Origin: an uncultured Schlesneria sp.
Lineage (GTDB): Bacteria > Planctomycetota > Planctomycetia > Planctomycetales > Planctomycetaceae
Assembly (NCBI GenBank): GCA_903834925.1
Contig: CAILLA010000143.1
Span: forward strand, 1 to 37,034
Direction: 5' to 3'
Length of the DNA: 37,034 bases
A program made the position numbers and the translations under genes. This document shows, piece by piece, positions 33,603-37,034 of the stretch. The stretch's first letter is position 1. The number at the start of each line of letters is the position of its first letter. The notes beneath the pieces are model-generated. The model was given only the letters and a program-made list of their open reading frames with translations. It did not search any database and was not told the origin of the DNA.

Positions 33603-34436
33603 TCACCTGCCGAACCAGCCGGTTCGGCAGGAATTTTTTCGGTGGATGTTCACGAGTTCTGTGACCCGGCATTGATCTAGACGGTCGATAAGAACGCTCA
33701 TCCCCTCGCGCAATTTGCAGTCCATTTCTTCGCGGTAAAGTGGCAGTACCGCATAAAAGTGGATGATTTGTTCGTCATTGATGGTGAGTGTCCGAAACGG
33801 ATCAGAACACGTCAGTGGCGGTACAACGACCGAGCAGCAGAATTTGGTGTTGGGTGCGTAGTGCCGAGGCGGCTCGCCGTTTGGCACGGAATGGCTGAGA
33901 CCCAGCCACGTCCGAAACTCGTGCGGCAATCGAGCCAGCACCTTCAACAATCGAATCGGCCAGTAATTGCGTTCATCTCGAAAGTCTTCCATGCTCAACC
34001 GCCAGTTCGGTGGCAGACAGAGCATTAGTTCCGTTCTGCGTAACGACTCCGCTCCATCAGGAACGTTCATCGCCTGCTCTGACATCCCGCTTGTGACAAG
34101 TGTGTAAAAGGGTCGATGTTTCTGCGGGGGAACTCGATGAACGTCAATATGGACATACTCCGAGACGCGTTCGTGAAAGACAAAATCGATTGGGCCAATG
34201 TGCTCTTCGATATGTTCGGAAATTAATCGCGTTCTTGCCGGGTCGGGGGGGGGCAACGCAATCGACGGCTGCCGTCGATCTTGAAGCGAGGGAATGTCCA
34301 GAACCTGATCTCTCGGCATTGGATCGGGAACAACGATATCGCCTCCGCAGCGACGACACGTCGCGCGACATCCCGCTTTAACGAGATCAACTCGATAGCG
34401 TGCATCGCACTTGTCACAGCGGAATACGATCGCCAT
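33603..34436 (-). CDS. Suppressor-of-fused (SUFU) domain protein with N-terminal zinc ribbon
   Basis: The 277-aa protein opens with a zinc ribbon (CDKC at 7-10 and CRRC at 27-30), then a Pro-rich linker. A SUFU-type domain fills about 70-265: FHERVSEYVHIDVHRVPPQK, YTLVTSGMSEQAM, ELMLCLPPNW, RNYWPIRLLKVLARLPHEF, NTKFCCSVVVPP and IHFYAVLPLYREEMDCKL. Bacterial SUFU proteins often act as immunity or scaffold proteins, for example in polymorphic toxin loci; no toxin gene is next to this one. Its C-terminal codons lie inside the plus-strand terminator at 33606-33639. The molecular role is unknown. Confidence 0.9.
   Translation of the reverse strand: MAIVFRCDKCDARYRVDLVKAGCRATCRRCGGDIVVPDPMPRDQVLDIPSLQDRRQPSIALPPPDPARTRLISEHIEEHIGPIDFVFHERVSEYVHIDVHRVPPQKHRPFYTLVTSGMSEQAMNVPDGAESLRRTELMLCLPPNWRLSMEDFRDERNYWPIRLLKVLARLPHEFRTWLGLSHSVPNGEPPRHYAPNTKFCCSVVVPPLTCSDPFRTLTINDEQIIHFYAVLPLYREEMDCKLREGMSVLIDRLDQCRVTELVNIHRKNSCRTGWFGR
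33606..33639 (+). terminator. Rho-independent terminator overlapping the next gene's 3' end
   Basis: CCTGCCGAACC, a 4-nt loop and GGTTCGGCAGG form an 11-bp perfect stem followed by AATTTTTT on the plus strand. It ends the NHL protein transcript. The same bases encode the last codons of the convergent SUFU gene. Confidence 0.85.
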
Positions 34437-34576
34437 GAATTACCGTTCCAACCCTGACGGGAGCTTTGAGACGTTCAAGTCCGACAGCACAATCAAACAA
34501 CGAACCAAGCCAACGGGCCTCTAGAATCGAGATACGTGCCTGGGAATTGAATCTAATTTTTAAATGAAATCGGAGT

Positions 34577-35074
34577 TCAGTCTATCGGCTGCGTTGATGT
34601 CGTTCCACCGCCACGTGAAATTGGGATCGAACGACCGGCGGTGAGCGTGGCTTTGCGAAGAGTCACAGTCAAAAGGCCGTCTCGTGTTTCGGCGCGGATG
34701 GCATCGTTATTGACCGCTGCAGGAAGCGGGATCGAGCGTTGAAAATTACCAACCCCTCGTTCTCGCAGATGGACTCTTGCGTCGCTGGAAAAATGAATGC
34801 TTGGTCGCGATCCCGTGAGGGTTAACATGTTCCCGACGAGGCTCAATTCGACCGATTCGGCTGACACCCCCGGAAGCTCGATCTGCACCCAAATTTCTTC
34901 GGGAAACTCGATAACATCAACGGGAGGGTTCGCCTGACGATTGGCCCCGGTCAATCCAAGTGATTCCAGTGTCCGCTCACCGGTTGACCGCACGACTTCC
35001 AGCCAGCGGTCGACTTCCTGCCGCACCCGTTCTACTGGGGGAACGCTGCTGTTATCGGGACTGGATTCGCTCAT
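34577..35074 (-). CDS. Hsp20/alpha-crystallin small heat-shock protein
   Basis: The 165-aa protein has a short variable N-terminus (1-55) and an alpha-crystallin domain (about 58-150) with DVIEFPEEIWVQIELPGVS, LTGSRPS, RERGVGNFQRSIPLP and the closing AETRDGLLTVTLRK. A C-terminal SIPIS offers an I-x-I-type anchoring motif. It should form oligomers that hold unfolding proteins for refolding by DnaK. Its start is 21 bp after the prenyltransferase-repeat gene, so they may be cotranscribed. No CIRCE or other heat-shock operator was recognised. Confidence 0.94.
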   Translation of the reverse strand: MSESSPDNSSVPPVERVRQEVDRWLEVVRSTGERTLESLGLTGANRQANPPVDVIEFPEEIWVQIELPGVSAESVELSLVGNMLTLTGSRPSIHFSSDARVHLRERGVGNFQRSIPLPAAVNNDAIRAETRDGLLTVTLRKATLTAGRSIPISRGGGTTSTQPID

Positions 35075-35095
35075 GGGAAAATCTTTCTCTATCTC

Positions 35096-36127
35096 TTACC
35101 GCTGGTAAATCGGCAAATATCCATTGTCAAGTTGCAGAACGGTCGCATTGATGGCGGTGACATAAACCGGTCCGACATGACCTTCTTTCCACGATCCGTT
35201 CGCAGACTGTTGTGCGAGGATCTGCTTGGAAATCGGAGCGAAGTATTTCGACCACTTCTCGTCCCCAAGTCGGTATTGCACTTGAGAGTAATAGTAATGC
35301 GTGTAATGCCAGTGACCAAACATCTGGGCCTGCCCGTTGTTGCTTTCAATATTCTTTTCGCAATATTTCAACAGCTTTTTCGCAGTGTCGTTTTCATAGT
35401 CACCCGAATTGAACAGACAGGCGATCGCCGCAGCCGTGATCGGCGGACGCGAACCTCCAGCATTTCTCAAGCTATATTGAATTCCGCCGTCCGGCGACAT
35501 GCATTTCCGAATATATTCGACCGCTTTGTCAATCAGTTCTTTGGGGACGGGAATCCCGGCATTTCGGCAAGCGCGAAGTCCCTGAACTTGAGTCACACAG
35601 GTCGAGCCTTCGTCAAAATTATTTCCGTCCTTGGCCGAGACATAGCCCCATCCACCATCGGGGGTCTGAGCTTCACCGCAGAACTGCACCGCCTTCGTCA
35701 AGATTTCCTTCAGCTTCTCGCGTCGCTGAGCGTTTTCTTCCTCACCATAGACCTGAGACAGAAACAGCATCGAAAAACCATGCCCATACGTGTAATGATA
35801 ATCGTGCTTGTAACCGATCAAGCCGCTGGGCTGAGCGGTATCGATCAAATAGTCGACCGCCTTCGATATTGGTTTCGCGAGCCGACCGCGCGTCGTAGTC
35901 GATCCTTCGCAAAGCATGGCGTTGGCCGACAGAGCCGTCATGGCCACACGGTACTGGCCCTGATTCGCTTCCCAGTAGCCGCTGCGATGCTGCTCACCGA
36001 CAAGCCAGTCGAGTCCCCGTTGTGCCGCAAGTTTGATCTTGGGATCTTTCGATTCACCTCGGGCAACCGTTGCCGCACCAAGCAACGAACATGACACGAT
36101 CAAGACGATCGAAACACGTTGCAACAT
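35096..36127 (-). CDS. Secreted prenyltransferase/squalene-oxidase-repeat protein
   Basis: The 343-aa protein has a signal peptide (about residues 1-25, cleavage near ARGES) and then an alpha/alpha-toroid of repeats, with QHRSGYWEANQGQYRVAMTA, QTPDGGWGYVSAKDGNNF, MSPDGGIQYSLRNAGGSR and SANGSWKEGHVGPVYVT. This fold occurs in squalene cyclases and protein prenyltransferases, but export and the absence of the cyclase DxDD motif argue against cyclisation. Such proteins are common in planctomycetes and have no firm function. The ATG at 36127 is chosen over a GTG at 36130 because GGGAG lies about 8 nt upstream of it. The Hsp20 gene follows 21 bp downstream. Confidence 0.88.
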   Translation of the reverse strand: MLQRVSIVLIVSCSLLGAATVARGESKDPKIKLAAQRGLDWLVGEQHRSGYWEANQGQYRVAMTALSANAMLCEGSTTTRGRLAKPISKAVDYLIDTAQPSGLIGYKHDYHYTYGHGFSMLFLSQVYGEEENAQRREKLKEILTKAVQFCGEAQTPDGGWGYVSAKDGNNFDEGSTCVTQVQGLRACRNAGIPVPKELIDKAVEYIRKCMSPDGGIQYSLRNAGGSRPPITAAAIACLFNSGDYENDTAKKLLKYCEKNIESNNGQAQMFGHWHYTHYYYSQVQYRLGDEKWSKYFAPISKQILAQQSANGSWKEGHVGPVYVTAINATVLQLDNGYLPIYQR

Positions 36128-36323
36128 CACATTTCTCCCAAGAGCGTCAGTATGACATGGTCAACGACACCCTTCAAAACGCCGTTCATTCGATCCATCG
36201 AAAGGAAACACGTCACAAAGTCACCAGACAACTCTACGCGAGAACTCTCGGAAAGGGAAGAACTTGACCCTGTCAGATGATGATCAAGAAAGGTTTCCGC
36301 ATTTGGGACGTCGCCCAAGTCCT

Positions 36324-36420
36324 GTGCCACTGCTTGGCCGTCTTCGGTCAAGCAGTGCTCTTCGAGTACATCGAAAACCGCGAAGACACTGCGTCTCCGA
36401 AGACTCCGAAGCAGTGGCAC
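36324..36420. repeat. Repeat family B, copy 3
   Basis: This 97-bp element has perfect arms GTGCCACTGC and GCAGTGGCAC, with CTTGGCC-GTCTTC-GGTCAAG, GCAGTG/CACTGC and GTCTCCGAAGAC inside. It is identical in length to copy 2, and the two differ mainly in the second-arm loop. It lies upstream of the prenyltransferase-repeat gene and beside a partial IS110 element. Confidence 0.85.
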
Positions 36421-36451
36421 AAAACCAAATCCCAGATCGCCAACAAAATCC

Positions 36452-36469
36452 AAGTCCTGTGCCACTGCT
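36452..36469. repeat. Fragment of repeat family B
   Basis: AAGTCCTGTGCCACTGCT repeats the left boundary of B copies 2 and 3 (AAGTCCTGTGCCACTGCT at copy 3), 32 bp after copy 3. No right arm follows; the sequence continues towards the IS110 transposase gene. It could be half of a B element split by the insertion sequence, or a decayed copy. Confidence 0.55.
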
Positions 36470-36517
36470 CCGAAAATTTTGAAGAACGCGAAGCATTCGG
36501 CGCGCACGGATTCTTAT

Positions 36518-36535
36518 CCTTGCCCTAGGGCAAGG
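36518..36535. repeat. Perfect 18-bp palindrome near the IS110 end
   Basis: CCTTGCCCTAGGGCAAGG is an exact palindrome 30 bp from the transposase stop codon. It may belong to the element's noncoding end or be a target feature. No T-run follows. Confidence 0.6.
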
Positions 36536-36564
36536 TCGATGGATTGAGTTTGTTGGATTCACAC

Positions 36565-37034
36565 CTAAGCAGGTTGATCAGGTGTTCGTGGTCGCAAAAT
36601 TACTTCGTTGCCAAGGGCTTCCAAGCGATTGATGAGATAGCGTTGGAGGCGTTCGGATCCGTGACGGTCGAAGTAGTCCGAGCCGAGATCTTGATACTCC
36701 TTGTGATGTTTCAGGATTTTATAAAACACAATTAGCAGCGAATGGGCGACTGCGAGTAATGCTCGACATTTGCCACGACGAGCAGCGATTCGGCGATATT
36801 GAGCCGAAAAATAGCTGTCCTTGGCGTGAGTGGCAGCCCAGGCCGCTTCACTGAGAATCCGACGAAGCCACCGATTACCGTGGCGTGTGCTGCTTCGTAG
36901 CCTCTTGCCTGCCGATTCTTCGTTTCCCGGACAAATGCCAGCCCAAGAACTCAAATGGTGTTCATCCGGAAACACCGACATGTCTGGGCCGATCTCGGCC
37001 AGAATGTTTTGAATCGCAACGCGGTTGATACCGG
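36565..37034 (-). mobile_element. IS110-family transposase, C-terminal part, cut by the right edge
   Basis: The minus-strand frame is open from the right edge to a stop at 36565, about 155 codons. It starts within the Transposase_20 helix-hairpin motif (INRVAIQNILAEIGPDM) and continues with HHLSSWAGICPGNEESAGK, the Ser-rich and basic TRHGNRWLRRILSEAAW, RIAARRGKCRALLAVAHS and YQDLGSDYFDRHG, all typical of the C-terminal half of IS110/IS1111 transposases. The N-terminal DEDD (RuvC-like) domain would lie beyond the window. No frameshift is seen in the visible part. These elements insert as circles guided by a noncoding RNA and have no terminal inverted repeats in the IS110 group. Confidence 0.93.

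Noticed and set aside
35132-36094. 320-codon plus-strand frame
   Set aside because: It is antisense to the prenyltransferase-repeat gene, whose motifs and signal peptide are clear.
21434-36469. Repeats A and B considered as a CRISPR array
   Set aside because: The copies are dispersed over 15 kb, are not regularly spaced, and no cas gene is present.
36127-36507. 126-codon minus-strand frame ending at the start of the prenyltransferase-repeat gene
   Set aside because: Most of it is the antisense reading of repeat B copy 3; the remaining part has no ribosome binding site or recognisable motif.

Overview
The window looks like a chromosomal segment of a planctomycete-type bacterium. This is inferred from gene content: secreted FG-GAP/VCBS and NHL propeller proteins, a Gfo/Idh/MocA protein with a twin-arginine signal, a Suppressor-of-fused (SUFU) protein with a zinc ribbon, a secreted prenyltransferase/squalene-oxidase-repeat protein, an NfeD/FloA pair, the futalosine menaquinone enzymes MqnA and MqnC, and a BlaI/M56 pair. 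No rRNA, tRNA, CRISPR array or prophage was recognised.

Layout. 1-3.7 kb: a lipoprotein, a Lys-rich small protein, a sigma-54 activator and a 59-aa secreted mini-protein, all on the minus strand, with hairpins between transcription units. 4-8.2 kb: a plus-strand nucleosidase faces a minus-strand nfeD-floA-membrane protein-glycosyltransferase operon. 8.3-12 kb: a VCBS protein, a metallophosphoesterase and a probable outer-membrane barrel. 12.5-16.1 kb: a two-gene secreted operon, a glutaminase-A/DUF4965-like protein plus an alpha/beta hydrolase, followed by palindromic repeats. 16.3-19.9 kb: two small membrane proteins, a lactonase-like propeller and a cupin. 20.2-21.4 kb: two tandem eukaryotic-type cyclophilins, one exported. 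21.9-26.8 kb: a Gfo/Idh/MocA protein, a pseudo-protease/pseudo-hydrolase fusion and homoserine dehydrogenase. 27-29 kb: mqnA-mqnC. 29.4-32.2 kb: a BlaI repressor with two operators, overlapping an M56 peptidase fused to POTRA-like repeats. 32.6-36.1 kb: an NHL protein, SUFU, Hsp20 and a prenyltransferase-repeat protein. The right edge cuts an IS110-family transposase.

The most unusual content is of three kinds. (1) Two families of structured intergenic repeats: family B (about 97 bp, cloverleaf-like, three copies plus a fragment, with compensatory base changes) and family A (about 205 bp, two copies, with a long internal inverted repeat). One A copy sits inside a B copy and the other inside a different palindrome, so A appears to be a small mobile element that enters palindromes. 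(2) The BlaI-controlled M56/POTRA fusion. (3) A two-domain secreted protein in which both the HtrA-like and the hydrolase catalytic residues appear to be lost. All assignments rest on reading the sequence and on family knowledge; no database search was run.
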